Assembly (NCBI RefSeq): GCF_021531435.1
Contig: NZ_JAFBIS010000017.1
Span: 1-53,327 of the forward strand
Source: Oscillibacter valericigenes
GTDB lineage: Bacteria; Bacillota; Clostridia; Oscillospirales; Oscillospiraceae
DNA length: 53,327 nt
Direction of reading: 5' to 3'
Under the pieces are notes generated by a model. It was given only the letters and a program-made list of their open reading frames with translations, did not search any database and was not told the origin of the DNA. The stretch's first letter is position 1, and each line of letters begins with the position of its first letter. Shown piece after piece: positions 1 to 8,023 of this stretch. A program made the position numbers and the translations under genes.

Positions 1-138
1 TTCCCGGTGAACGCCTGGTACGACCTGTTCCAGGAACATACCTACGCTGACGCTTGTCTAAATCGATTGTTGCATAACTCCTACCGGCTGGAAATGAACG
101 GCAAAAACATGCGCGATCTGACACCCCTGAACAGGTAA
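1..138 (+). CDS. istB: IstB-like helper ATPase, C-terminal fragment (cut by window edge)
   Basis: The frame is open from base 1 to a TAA at 136-138 and gives 45 residues beginning FPVNAWYDLF. It contains the pattern TYADACLNRLLHNSYRLEMNG, shortened here, which matches the conserved C-terminus of IstB helper ATPases (P..W...DP..ADA...R..H...R.E..G). IstB proteins are AAA+ DnaA-like ATPases that help the IstA transposase of IS21 elements choose and capture target DNA. The ATPase motifs lie left of the window. The next 90 bases hold the IS end, which supports the assignment. Whether the upstream part is intact cannot be judged. Confidence 0.75.
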   Translation, partial: FPVNAWYDLFQEHTYADACLNRLLHNSYRLEMNGKNMRDLTPLNR

Positions 139-155
139 TAATTTCAAGCCATAAC

Positions 156-413
156 TCACACCGCTTCAACCGAACTGCCCGCACCGTTCATCCGAAACGG
201 GCAGTCCGTTGAAGCGAATTGGGCAGTATCACTGCTTTTGCAAATATTTTTTACCAACATTGATAGATTTTTTTTGCGTGGTAATTGCTTATATAATTCT
301 TCATATAAGGCTTTTGCTTCATTCTCGCCAATAACTTCCGACATTTCTTTGTAAGTAAATCCGTATGGATCATTCCGTACTTCCGCAGGCGTATATTTAG
401 GTAAACGTTTCAT
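156..413 (-). pseudogene. Small unknown gene, 3' end replaced by the IS21 end
   Basis: The frame starts at ATG 411-413 with a good ribosome site (GAAAGGATAT) and gives an 85-residue product. The first about 60 residues (MKRLPKYTPAEVRNDPYGFT onward) are acidic and lysine-rich with no membrane segment. The last about 24 residues are encoded by the IS palindrome, so the natural C-terminus appears to have been cut off by the insertion. It lies 69 bases downstream of the mef-type gene on the same strand and probably shares its transcript. I do not recognise a family. A function linked to macrolide resistance would be a guess. Confidence 0.5.
162..216. repeat. IS terminal palindrome
   Basis: Two arms, 162-181 and 198-216, are near-perfect inverted copies of each other (CGCTTCAACCGAACTGCCCG against CGGGCAGTCCGTTGAAGCG) around a 16-base loop. 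Just outside, GGGCAGTATCA at 221-231 partly repeats the inner motif. Repeated transposase-binding motifs near the end are usual for IS21 elements. It lies directly after the istB stop. Confidence 0.6.
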
Positions 414-482
414 TTTTATATCCTTTCTTCTAAATAATAAAAGCCAGGCATTTTGTTTAGTAATAGAAAAAGGTGCAGTTGA

Positions 483-1703
483 TTATTGCGTATTGTCAAT
501 CTCTCTCAAACCGGGTAGTAAAAATACGGCAAGCGCAACGATGATAATGCCAATTCCGCAAATGACAAACCATTTCTCAACTCCCAGCCGCTCCGCCAGA
601 GGCCCGGAAATGACAAGGCCAAACGGCATGGCGAGGGAAGCGGCGCTTGTCAGTAGAGAAAAAACTCTCCCCAGATATTCTGGTTTGACCGTTTCTTGAA
701 AAATCGCATTTTGCACACCGTAAAATGGAGCGGAAATTCCCATAACAGTACAGCACACAACAAAGACAAGAAATGCGTCTGGCGGCAAAAGCCCGGAGAG
801 CATATTGCTAACGCCCATCAGGAGAACGGAAAGACCGATGGTGTACCGCCGTTTCTTAAAACCGCCCCAAATGCTCAGAATGACTCCGCCAAGCAGCATA
901 CCAACCGCAAAAGCAATTTCAGCGGCAGAGGCATGGGCCGGTGTTCCTTTGAAGTATGACATACAGATGAGAGGAAAAAGCGTACTGATTGGCATATAAA
1001 AGAACATATAAATTACACCAATCCAGAGCAGAGCAAAGAGGCCCCTGTTTTGCTTTAATACCACATACCCCTCTTTCATATCCTGTAAAAACTGTTGTCT
1101 TTTCGTTTCTGGACATAGTTCAGGCGTTGGTATGGACGAAATCGCAACAGTCACACAGGCAAGGATTGCACCCACAATATCTAACAATATAATTGCATTA
1201 AGAGGCCAAACAGCATATAAAAACGCTGCGGCAGCTGGACTGATAATCGCACTTACTGCTTGCATGGTCTGCGTGTAACCAGCGCATTTTGTAAGTTCCT
1301 CTTTTGGCACAATCATAGGTGTTGCTGCGCTGAATGCTGGAGAATGAAAAGCAGTTCCCGCACTTCGGATTAACAGGACAACCATAATAGACCATACGGG
1401 CAATTCCATGTAAAACGCCACCAGCGCCAGAATACCGCCAGCGGCGGCAATTATCAAATCCGCACCAATCATTACGCTTTTACGGCTGTGCCGGTCAACA
1501 AAAGCACCTGCAAACGGGCCTAAACAGGCTTGCGGCAAAAATCCAATCAGTGTTGCCGCCGTCAATATGATTGCAGAATTAGTTTTCGCAACCAAATAAA
1601 AGATAATGGCCATTTGCAAAATACCGCTGCTAATAAAGGATATTGCTTGTCCGGCAAGAAGTGTAAAATAAGTTTTTCTCCATGAATTGTTGTTTTGGGT
1701 CAT
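483..1703 (-). CDS. mef: Mef-type MFS macrolide efflux pump
   Basis: This 406-residue major facilitator closely resembles Mef(A)-type exporters in length and in strings such as AGQAISF, GPFAGAFVDRHSRKSVMIGA, LIIAAAGGIL, FYMELPVW, LTKCAGYTQ and KPEYLGRVFSL. It has about 12 hydrophobic segments, and the DRHSRK loop is the MFS motif A between helices 2 and 3. Mef pumps expel 14- and 15-membered macrolides using proton motive force. The start MTQNNNSW is chosen because GGAGGT lies 7 bases upstream; longer frames run into the leader. GC is visibly lower than in the conjugation genes, as expected for later-acquired cargo. No msr-type ABC-F partner is seen. The exact mef subclass cannot be named from here. 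Confidence 0.85.
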   Translation of the reverse strand: MTQNNNSWRKTYFTLLAGQAISFISSGILQMAIIFYLVAKTNSAIILTAATLIGFLPQACLGPFAGAFVDRHSRKSVMIGADLIIAAAGGILALVAFYMELPVWSIMVVLLIRSAGTAFHSPAFSAATPMIVPKEELTKCAGYTQTMQAVSAIISPAAAAFLYAVWPLNAIILLDIVGAILACVTVAISSIPTPELCPETKRQQFLQDMKEGYVVLKQNRGLFALLWIGVIYMFFYMPISTLFPLICMSYFKGTPAHASAAEIAFAVGMLLGGVILSIWGGFKKRRYTIGLSVLLMGVSNMLSGLLPPDAFLVFVVCCTVMGISAPFYGVQNAIFQETVKPEYLGRVFSLLTSAASLAMPFGLVISGPLAERLGVEKWFVICGIGIIIVALAVFLLPGLREIDNTQ

Positions 1704-1745
1704 AATGCGAACCTCCTTTTTTATTGCATTGTTCCTTTGTTTCTG

Positions 1746-1789
1746 CAATAAAAAGCAGGCGTTGTCCCACAGAGAGGGCAGACGCCTGC
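1746..1789 (-). terminator. Attenuator terminator in the mef leader
   Basis: On the minus strand GCAGGCG (1783-1789) pairs with CGCCTGC (1755-1761) and is followed by CTTTTTATT. It lies between the leader promoter and the mef start, so transcription would stop here unless the hairpin is prevented. Mef(A) is known to be induced by ribosome-mediated transcription attenuation. A weaker hairpin followed by seven T lies at about 1872-1895. Confidence 0.7.
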
Positions 1790-1923
1790 ATAACAACAAA
1801 GCACGAAAAAACACCACGATACAGTTCAAAGACTGCTCGTGTCAAACCTACGTGTTCCTTTGCATACGCACGCAAAAAAAGCCCACCATCATGTGGAAAG
1901 GTACTTCTACTTTTTATTGCTTA

Positions 1924-1944
1924 TTAGCGTACACAAATTAACAC
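1924..1944 (-). CDS. Mef leader peptide, 6 codons
   Basis: A perfect AAGGAGG (1952-1958) sits 7 bases before GTG TTA ATT TGT GTA CGC TAA, encoding MLICVR. It lies about 35 bases downstream of the -10 box and upstream of the terminator. A very short peptide with a strong ribosome site and a terminal arginine fits a stalling leader that controls macrolide-inducible genes. This is inferred from position; no stall has been shown. Confidence 0.55.
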   Translation of the reverse strand: MLICVR

Positions 1945-1978
1945 ACGTAAGCCTCCTTCCAATCTCAAACTGTCGCAC

Positions 1979-2008
1979 AGTATAACACACATCCGATAGA
2001 CTTGTCAA
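1979..2008 (-). promoter_or_regulatory. Promoter of the mef leader
   Basis: On the minus strand TTGACA (2003-2008) and TATACT (1979-1984) are separated by 18 bases, a near-consensus vegetative promoter. Transcription would start at about 1972 and read the leader peptide and then mef. Confidence 0.75.
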
Positions 2009-2059
2009 CCATTTTTAACCTTGTTTTCCATCTTGTTTTTCCATCTCTTACGGGCAGTA

Positions 2060-2140
2060 GCAAAGCCAGGCGAGCCAGTCAACGGTCAAGATGAACGGCG
2101 CTTTCAGCGCCGCCGTTGACAGTCTCGCCCGTCTTTGCTA
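2060..2140. repeat. Long imperfect inverted repeat
   Basis: GTCAACGG (2078-2085) pairs with CCGTTGAC (2113-2120), enclosing a GGCGCTTTCAGCGCC hairpin. The flanks extend the pairing imperfectly, with GCAAAG..GGCGAG on the left matching CTCGCC..CTTTGC on the right. Confidence 0.65.
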
Positions 2141-2152
2141 ATGGGTAATCAA

Positions 2153-2183
2153 GGCGGGAAAGCCATTTTAGGGCTTTCCCGCC
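2153..2183. repeat. Perfect 12-bp hairpin
   Basis: GGCGGGAAAGCC (2153-2164) and GGCTTTCCCGCC (2172-2183) are perfect inverted copies around a 7-base loop. No T-run follows on either strand, so a terminator role is not favoured. Confidence 0.7.
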
Positions 2184-2660
2184 CATTTCAATTTTGGGAG
2201 AAGAAAGGCCCCAAAATGAACGAGTGCGGCCAAACACTTTTAGGGATTGGCCACCTTGTCCACCCATCCAGCGGGGCGGCGGGGAACGGTCAAGGCCGGG
2301 CGTCAGCCCATTCATTTCAGCCTTGACGGTTTCCTGCCGTCCTGCTACTTTTCCCGGAGTGTGGCCACACATCTGGTCACGGTGTCCAGAGCTTTGGGAC
2401 TTTTTGTCCCATAGGCCGGGGGCGGAGGACGAGGGACGGGGGCTTTCATAATACGCCCTGTCTGCTGCTGAAATCAGCCCTTTGTTTCCGGCTTACCAGC
2501 CCCAAACAAAGCCCTGCTTTCCTGCCGCGTCAAATGCCCTTGCCCTCCCCGGCGGCAACGGTATTTTCAGGGCAACGCCGACAGAGCGTATAACACACTA
2601 CACTTTGCTCCGCAAAGTCGTGTGCCAAATGGGGCGCTGCCCCCTTTGGAAACCCCCGCA

Positions 2661-2705
2661 ACAAACAGGTGCTATGCACCCAGCCGGGAGCATAGCGCCG
2701 TTTGT
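2661..2705. repeat. Imperfect inverted repeat
   Basis: ACAAAC (2661-2666) pairs with GTTTGT (2700-2705). Inside, GCTATGC (2671-2677) pairs with GCATAGC (2689-2695), leaving one or two mismatches between the blocks. Confidence 0.6.
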
Positions 2706-2786
2706 TGTCAGCAGCCCGTTTCACGGTCTGCGTGTAGTTCCTTGTAAACTGACCTAAAGAGAGTACTAAAAAGTTAAACATCCGAT

Positions 2787-2840
2787 CTCACGGTGCAACG
2801 CGAAAATTATTGAAATCGCATTGCACCGTGAGTTTTTATT
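2787..2840 (+). terminator. 17-bp inverted repeat with T-run at the operon end
   Basis: CTCACGGTGCAACGCGA (2787-2803) pairs with TCGCATTGCACCGTGAG (2816-2832) with one mismatch, and TTTTTATT follows on the plus side. It would stop plus-strand transcripts. It also lies immediately beyond the stop of the minus-strand hydrolase gene and so may protect or end that transcript too. Confidence 0.6.
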
Positions 2841-2841
2841 G

Positions 2842-4878
2842 CTATTGGGCGTAATACTGCGGTCGGGCGACGGAAGTAAACCCCTCTTTCCCGGTAATAA
2901 CCACATTGTTATAACCGCTGGCACAATGGACGATGAGGATATTGCCGTTTTCATCCCAACCGGCGACGATTCCCACATGGGTGTCATCCGGATAGAATAC
3001 CAAATCGCCGGGAAGCGCGTCTGCCCAGGAGATTGCCGTACAGTAGGTATGCTGGCTGGCCGCGCCGCCGCCATGACCAATGATGTAGTTTCCTTCCGTG
3101 GCGTTGTAGAACACCCAATCGACGAAGCCGCTACAATCCAGACCGTATGGGCGGCAGGTTCCGGTGCTGGAACTGCCGTCTGCTGTGACCTTTTGCACCG
3201 TCCCCCAGCGGCTGTCCCATCCCATCGCAAGGGACTTTCCGCCCCAGAAGTAATTGACCTTGCCGACAAGAGAACAGGCCGTCTTGATGACTTCGCGGCG
3301 CTCCGGTGCCAAATCTGCAGGAAGGTTTCTGAGAATGTCAGCGGCGTCCGCGCTGATAGCGGTCAGGTTGCCGATCAGCTCCTCCAGCATATCCCGCTGT
3401 GCCAGCAGCTCGTTCACGACGGTCATCTGCTGTGCCGTGAAGCCGTACTCCGTCACCATCTCCACCGCCGTCTTTCCGCTTATTGTGATATGCAGGATTT
3501 TCTCCGTCCAGCTATCGTCTGTACCATCGTCCGGGTCGCTGTCCGCATGGTGGATGGTTTCAACGGTGCTGGTGATGATGTTCATGTCCGAAAAGACGGC
3601 TTTCAAGCGGTTCACGCGGTCAGCATCCATCGTCACCACATCCGTTGCGTCCACATCGTTGCTGCCAGCAGTCTTAACCGCGAAGATCGCCAGTACATCC
3701 ACCCAGTCCGCCATTTCACCGGCGATGGTTACATCATCGTATGTATCGGCTCCTTGCAGCGCTTCCAACTGGGCGTTGAAATCATAGTTGACCTGGGCAA
3801 TGGCCGCAGAGATCGGCACGGCGTCCGGGGTGCTGTTCTCGTTGGAAAAGAGGATACCAAAGGGGGACGCCGCGATAGCGCCCACCATAATCAGCAAAAG
3901 GAGAAGGATCAGCACTACCACACCGCCGCCTGCCGCAAAAAGTCCGCTGACGGCAGCTTTGACTGTATGCACGATGGCCTTTGCTGCCGCCGCTGCCCAT
4001 TGCCCAAGCTGGCGCACACCCCTCTGTGTGGAGCCTGCGGATTGCATGACCATTTTCCGCTGCAATCTACGCTGCACGGCCTGCCGCGTTTTCTGCGTCG
4101 CCTTTGCCGCTGTTCCCTTGATCGGCTCTGCGACTTTTTCGCCCATGGCGGTTTTTATCGCATTCTGCTTGTGGGTTGCGGCTCCGTGACTGCTCTGACG
4201 GGTCTTGATTTGTGGACGATCAACTTTACCGGGCGTAACAGCAGCCTGCTCTACACGCGAAGCAGCTCCGTGGCCATCCAATATGTGCTGTGCTGCCTGA
4301 CGCTTTTTCACTACATCCCGGACAGCTTTTTTCCGCCCCTGCTCCAATGGGGTAGACTGCGGTGAAGCAGGTACATCGTACTGGCGCATCCGGGCGCGCG
4401 GTACTTCAAAGCTGCTGTGGATTCCTGACTCAGCAACACTTTCAAAATGATCCTCCACAACCTTTTCCATGCCCAGCTCCACATGGTGCTGTTCGGCAGT
4501 TTGCCGTGTTCCGTCCTTCCGTGCGCTGGGATAGTGGCTGTCATAAGGGCTGCTTTGGTACGCTCTTTCTTCTGAAGGATTGTTCTTTTTCGGCTCGGTC
4601 GCCGTTTTTCCCTGTCCGACCGACTCACCCCTGTCATAGCGCTTCTTGATTTGCCGGATAGCTCTGCGTCCTCCATCGGCAGTAGCAAGCGCACTCCGCC
4701 TGCCGGTCGTTTCCACTTGATCGGTGGCATACTGAACGCTCCCACGCTCCTTGGGGCCGCGCTGGGCTTCCTGCTGATCGTGGTGCGCTTTCCAGATACT
4801 GCCCGCTTCCTTGGGGACAAAATCCCGGTTCAAAGCCTTGGGCTTGTCCATAGCGGGGCGTGTTTTTATATCCGCCAT
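2842..4878 (-). CDS. Membrane-anchored NlpC/P60 cell-wall hydrolase of the conjugation apparatus
   Basis: This 678-residue protein has a long charged, low-complexity N-terminal part rich in Lys, Arg and Gln, one membrane segment at about residues 314-332 (VVVLILLLLLIMVGAIAA), and a C-terminal NlpC/P60 domain. The domain shows the catalytic Cys in DCSGFVDW (about 581), His in HVGIVAGW (about 632) and a third residue in IVHCASG (about 652). Such enzymes cut peptidoglycan stem peptides and open the wall for the transfer channel. It is the last gene of the run, 55 bases after virB4, with AGGAGG just before the start. I see no lysozyme-like domain of the CwlT kind. Genes that usually follow in related ICEs are missing here, replaced by the palindromic segment and cargo. 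Confidence 0.85.
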   Translation of the reverse strand: MADIKTRPAMDKPKALNRDFVPKEAGSIWKAHHDQQEAQRGPKERGSVQYATDQVETTGRRSALATADGGRRAIRQIKKRYDRGESVGQGKTATEPKKNNPSEERAYQSSPYDSHYPSARKDGTRQTAEQHHVELGMEKVVEDHFESVAESGIHSSFEVPRARMRQYDVPASPQSTPLEQGRKKAVRDVVKKRQAAQHILDGHGAASRVEQAAVTPGKVDRPQIKTRQSSHGAATHKQNAIKTAMGEKVAEPIKGTAAKATQKTRQAVQRRLQRKMVMQSAGSTQRGVRQLGQWAAAAAKAIVHTVKAAVSGLFAAGGGVVVLILLLLLIMVGAIAASPFGILFSNENSTPDAVPISAAIAQVNYDFNAQLEALQGADTYDDVTIAGEMADWVDVLAIFAVKTAGSNDVDATDVVTMDADRVNRLKAVFSDMNIITSTVETIHHADSDPDDGTDDSWTEKILHITISGKTAVEMVTEYGFTAQQMTVVNELLAQRDMLEELIGNLTAISADAADILRNLPADLAPERREVIKTACSLVGKVNYFWGGKSLAMGWDSRWGTVQKVTADGSSSTGTCRPYGLDCSGFVDWVFYNATEGNYIIGHGGGAASQHTYCTAISWADALPGDLVFYPDDTHVGIVAGWDENGNILIVHCASGYNNVVITGKEGFTSVARPQYYAQ

Positions 4879-4933
4879 ACTACCTCCTATAAAAAAATCG
4901 CGGACAGAGCATGACGCTCTGCCCGCAGTTTCT

Positions 4934-7276
4934 TTATCCTTCTCCCGGTTTGGTGGTCATCAGCCAATACAGGCTGGTGTCCTTCGGGAACTCATTGACC
5001 AGCGGCACGATTGCACCGCCCACTTTAATCAAGCCGTGTCCTGGCGGCTTGTCGCTGACATAGCTCATCTGGGCGGATGAAGCGTTCAGAATATGAGCCA
5101 GAACCTCGCGGTCATTGGGGGCCTGATTGAACATCAGCAGAAATTCGCTGTTGGCGAACATCATGCGGGCAGTATCAGAACGCAGGCATTCCTCCACATT
5201 CTGCGTAATGCCGGTCAGGGTCGCGTAATACTTCCGGAAGCGTTTCCAGCATTTATACAGGAACTCCGCGCTGTACTTGCTCACATTGTCACCCGCGCCG
5301 CCCATGCTGCTGCCTGCGAAGAACAGATAGATCTCGTCGATATAGACATGGGTGTACTTGCCCTCGGCACGGTTGGCGATGACACGGTTCATAATGGCGT
5401 CCAGCATGACCAGCAGGCCAATGGGCTTCAAATTTTCGCCCAAGTCCTGAATGTCAAAGCATAGGATACGGTTCCTGGAGTTGACATTGGTCTGGTGGGC
5501 GAACACATCCAGGGTGCCGGTGGTAAACAGCTCCAGCGCCAGCGCAATGTCATGGGCGGCAGGCTCCTTCTGGCGCATCAGATCGTCATGCAAATCCTTC
5601 AGCGTGGGCGGGTCGCCCTTATAGGTCTTGATGTACTCCCGGTACACATTGGCGGTACAGCGGTCAATGATGGACTTGTCCCTCGCGCTGATCTGCTCTG
5701 CACCCATGATCTGCTCACAGAGGGACATGATGAAGTCGCTTTTCAGCGCCAGCGGGTTTTGACCGCCGCCGTATTCGCTGGAAATGTCCATGGCATTGAT
5801 ATAGGTGTCGCTGGATGCGGAAATGGTGATGATTTCGCCGCCCAGCGCCCGCACCAGCGGGCCATACTCCCGCTCTGGGTCTATGATGATAATGTCATGG
5901 TCAGTGGCAAGGGCGAGGGTCGTGATCTCCTGCTTTGCCGCCATGGATTTACCGGAGCCGGACACGCCGAAAATGAAGCCGTTGCCGTTCATCAGTGAGC
6001 CACGGTTGCAGATGATGAGGTTGTGGGAGATGGGATTGACGCCGTAATAAATGCCGCCCGCGTCCTGGATCTCCTGCGACTTGAAGGGCATGAGGACAGC
6101 GGTGCTTTCGCTGGTCAGAGTGCGGACAGCATCAATGCGGCGCAGACCGTAGGGCAGCACCGTGTTCAAGGCGTCCTCCTGCTGATAGTTGAGGACGGCA
6201 AATTCACAGTTGCCGGTGCGCGTCTGCAAGGATTTGGTATCCTGGTCAAGCTGCTCCAGACTGTCCGCAAGGTGCGTCAGCGTCACCACGCCGTGCATCA
6301 TGCGCTGGTCGCGCTCGGTCAGGTCATCCATATACTCTTTGCCTACCTGCCGCATCTGCTCCAGTTGATAGGGCAGCGTCGCCGTAAAGTTGTTGTGGGC
6401 GTTCTGGCGCTGTTGCCATCGGTTGGCGTCGGAGTCCACGGACATAATGACCTTATCCACCAGCTTGATGGCGTCATCCATGCCGATGGGGACAATATCA
6501 ATGGAGAGCATCATGTTCCGGGGGTAGTCCATAAGCTCGGTAATCATGGAGTCCTTGATGAAGCTGGCATAATCCCGAAGAAACAGGGTGCGCCCAAAAC
6601 AGTTGTCCATCTCAAAATAGCTCTTTTTGAAGGACAGGCACCCCGGCGCGATAGCGTCCTTGAAGTCATGACCGCGCTTCATGGTTTCGTTCAGGTCAAA
6701 ATGGAACTCCTGCTCCTCGCCGGGACGGAAGAAGTCATGGAACAGGCGCAGACGCTCGTTCAGATTGATTTCGCGGATGGTGGAATCCAAACGGGACAGA
6801 CTGGTAGTAAGGTCGGTTCCCACACGGTTGAAAAAGCCCTTTGCTTCTTCGTAGTTTCTGGCTTCGGTAGAGATCGTGATGTACTTCTCCTGAATGAGAT
6901 TGTTGCTGTCTCCGGCCTTGTCTGCCAGCAGGTCGTTGTACTCCCCACGGTACTGATCCAGCCCGTCGCCCTTGTAGGGCATGAACAGGTTTGCGTTAAA
7001 CTCCCGCTGATTTAATCTGCGGTTAAACAGCGTGATTTTGGCGGTGGCATTGACCGGGAGCGCGTTCAGAAAGGCACAGTAAGCCTTGAACAAGTCCTCC
7101 TGCTTCTCCGGGGACGCCACCTTGTAATTGACATCAAAAAAGCGCCAAGTCTTAGAAAACTTGCCGCTGACTTCAAAGATGCCGTCCTTATAGACGCGCT
7201 TGATAGGGATAGATTTTTGAACGCTGCGCGGGACGGAAAAAGCATCCCGCTCTGCGCTGGGTTTCCAGAATTTCAT
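4934..7276 (-). CDS. virB4: VirB4-family conjugation ATPase
   Basis: The 780-residue protein powers assembly of, or transfer through, the type IV secretion channel at the inner face of the membrane. The Walker A motif GVSGSGKS lies at about residue 436 and the Walker B motif HVYIDEIYLFF at about 643. The N-terminal part is the VirB4/TraE-type domain. The start MKFWKPSAERDAF is chosen because its ATG overlaps the prgI stop by four bases (ATGA), a usual arrangement in these operons; a longer frame exists but runs back into prgI. Length and motifs look complete, so this component should be functional even though the coupling protein is broken. Confidence 0.93.
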   Translation of the reverse strand: MKFWKPSAERDAFSVPRSVQKSIPIKRVYKDGIFEVSGKFSKTWRFFDVNYKVASPEKQEDLFKAYCAFLNALPVNATAKITLFNRRLNQREFNANLFMPYKGDGLDQYRGEYNDLLADKAGDSNNLIQEKYITISTEARNYEEAKGFFNRVGTDLTTSLSRLDSTIREINLNERLRLFHDFFRPGEEQEFHFDLNETMKRGHDFKDAIAPGCLSFKKSYFEMDNCFGRTLFLRDYASFIKDSMITELMDYPRNMMLSIDIVPIGMDDAIKLVDKVIMSVDSDANRWQQRQNAHNNFTATLPYQLEQMRQVGKEYMDDLTERDQRMMHGVVTLTHLADSLEQLDQDTKSLQTRTGNCEFAVLNYQQEDALNTVLPYGLRRIDAVRTLTSESTAVLMPFKSQEIQDAGGIYYGVNPISHNLIICNRGSLMNGNGFIFGVSGSGKSMAAKQEITTLALATDHDIIIIDPEREYGPLVRALGGEIITISASSDTYINAMDISSEYGGGQNPLALKSDFIMSLCEQIMGAEQISARDKSIIDRCTANVYREYIKTYKGDPPTLKDLHDDLMRQKEPAAHDIALALELFTTGTLDVFAHQTNVNSRNRILCFDIQDLGENLKPIGLLVMLDAIMNRVIANRAEGKYTHVYIDEIYLFFAGSSMGGAGDNVSKYSAEFLYKCWKRFRKYYATLTGITQNVEECLRSDTARMMFANSEFLLMFNQAPNDREVLAHILNASSAQMSYVSDKPPGHGLIKVGGAIVPLVNEFPKDTSLYWLMTTKPGEG

Positions 7277-7614
7277 TTGCGCTTCTTCACCTCCGACTGT
7301 ACTGCGTCCATATAGTAGTTTTCGGACCTCCACACACGGTTTCCCGCCATCAGAAACTCTGACTTAAACCACGCCCACAGAAACTTCTCCAGCGTCAGTC
7401 CGTTGTAATGAAAGAAACCGGCAGCGGCAATGGGGGCCGCGCCCACAATACACACCCAACTGACGGTTTCCCGGTCTGCAATTCGGCTCATGCCGAAATA
7501 CAGGCCAACGGCAACGCCCACCGCCAGCACCGCACAGACAAACTGGCGCATGGGCAGGCCGAAAAAGATCGTTTCCTTGTAGTTGCGGATTTCTTTGTTG
7601 ATTTTGATTTCCAT
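7273..7614 (-). CDS. prgI: PrgI-family conjugation membrane protein
   Basis: The 113-residue protein begins MEIKINKEIRNYKETIFFGL and has two adjacent membrane segments (about residues 24-42 and 50-68), followed by a charged tail. This is the classic PrgI layout. PrgI proteins are small, VirB3-like parts of Gram-positive type IV secretion systems and nearly always precede the VirB4 ATPase. Here the two genes overlap by four bases, which suggests translational coupling. A hairpin at 7667-7690 lies shortly upstream. Confidence 0.88.
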   Translation of the reverse strand: MEIKINKEIRNYKETIFFGLPMRQFVCAVLAVGVAVGLYFGMSRIADRETVSWVCIVGAAPIAAAGFFHYNGLTLEKFLWAWFKSEFLMAGNRVWRSENYYMDAVQSEVKKRK

Positions 7615-7666
7615 GAAAGATTCACCGTCCTATTCTTTTAGGATTCATTCTGTGCCTATGTAGAAA

Positions 7667-7690
7667 GGGCAGCCCCAAACAGGGCTGCCC
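7667..7690 (-). terminator. Hairpin upstream of prgI
   Basis: GGGCAGCCC (7667-7675) and GGGCTGCCC (7682-7690) form a 9-bp stem. On the minus strand only TTTC follows, so it is a weak or partial terminator between the small membrane gene and prgI. The remaining AT-rich stretch 7691-7801 shows nothing else. Confidence 0.45.
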
Positions 7691-7801
7691 GATAAATTGG
7701 AATTTGCGAATCCGTTAACTAATGGATTGCTATTCCATAATAAACTATACAATATAAATACAAGTGGGCTTGGCGAAGAAACAAAAGCAAACAGAATTTG
7801 A

Positions 7802-8023
7802 CTACTCAGCTACCAATAGTAGCACTACGCTCACAATAATGATAAACAAAATGACCAGGCAAACCAAGCGAGGGTTCGCCTGCCCCTTTGGTTTCCATTT
7901 GAGTCTACCCAGACGGTAAGCATTGTAAAGCCAGAACAAGCCAAATATGACAGGGATGATGACCAACAGCATTAGGCCAAGCTGACCATCGCTGAGCTTA
8001 TGAGGAAATCGAGGAAATAGCAA
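7802..8023 (-). CDS. Small membrane protein, unknown
   Basis: This 73-residue protein has two hydrophobic segments, LGLMLLVIIPVIFGLFWLY and LVCLVILFIIIVSVVLLLV, separated by a basic loop (RLGRLKWKPKGQANPR). It starts at TTG with a perfect AAGGAGG 10 bases upstream. It sits between the VirB6-like gene and prgI but is set off by AT-rich gaps on both sides (187 and 300 bases), so it may be an insertion into the operon rather than a core part. I do not recognise a family. Possible roles include an accessory or entry-exclusion-like protein, but nothing in the sequence proves this. Confidence 0.6.
   Translation of the reverse strand: MLFPRFPHKLSDGQLGLMLLVIIPVIFGLFWLYNAYRLGRLKWKPKGQANPRLVCLVILFIIIVSVVLLLVAE

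Larger units (their letters stand above)
1..231 (+). mobile_element. Right end of an IS21-family insertion sequence
   Basis: The segment contains the 3' end of istB and a terminal palindrome. The edge is placed at about 231, where the reading frame of the neighbouring minus-strand gene turns into palindrome-derived sequence and the minus strand reads TGATACTGCCC. The exact edge is inferred because the other end and the target duplication are outside the window. Confidence 0.6.
2040..2786. other. Palindrome-rich non-coding segment of the ICE
   Basis: About 750 bases lie between the mef promoter and the hydrolase gene with no convincing gene. Short frames here are broken up by inverted repeats. 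Visible structures are an imperfect cruciform at 2060-2140, a perfect 12-bp hairpin at 2153-2183, GGGAC-N5-GTCCC near 2396-2410, and an imperfect hairpin at 2661-2705. Such density of dyads without T-runs suits an origin of transfer or a single-strand origin, but no relaxase gene is near to support it. Confidence 0.5.

Noticed and set aside
2079..2372. 97-residue minus-strand frame
   Set aside because: It lies across several inverted repeats, has no ribosome site and its composition follows the palindromes; treated as non-coding.
2821..4365. Long plus-strand open frame opposite the NlpC/P60 gene
   Set aside because: It has no ribosome site, an odd composition and no family resemblance; the minus strand carries a clear hydrolase with intact motifs.
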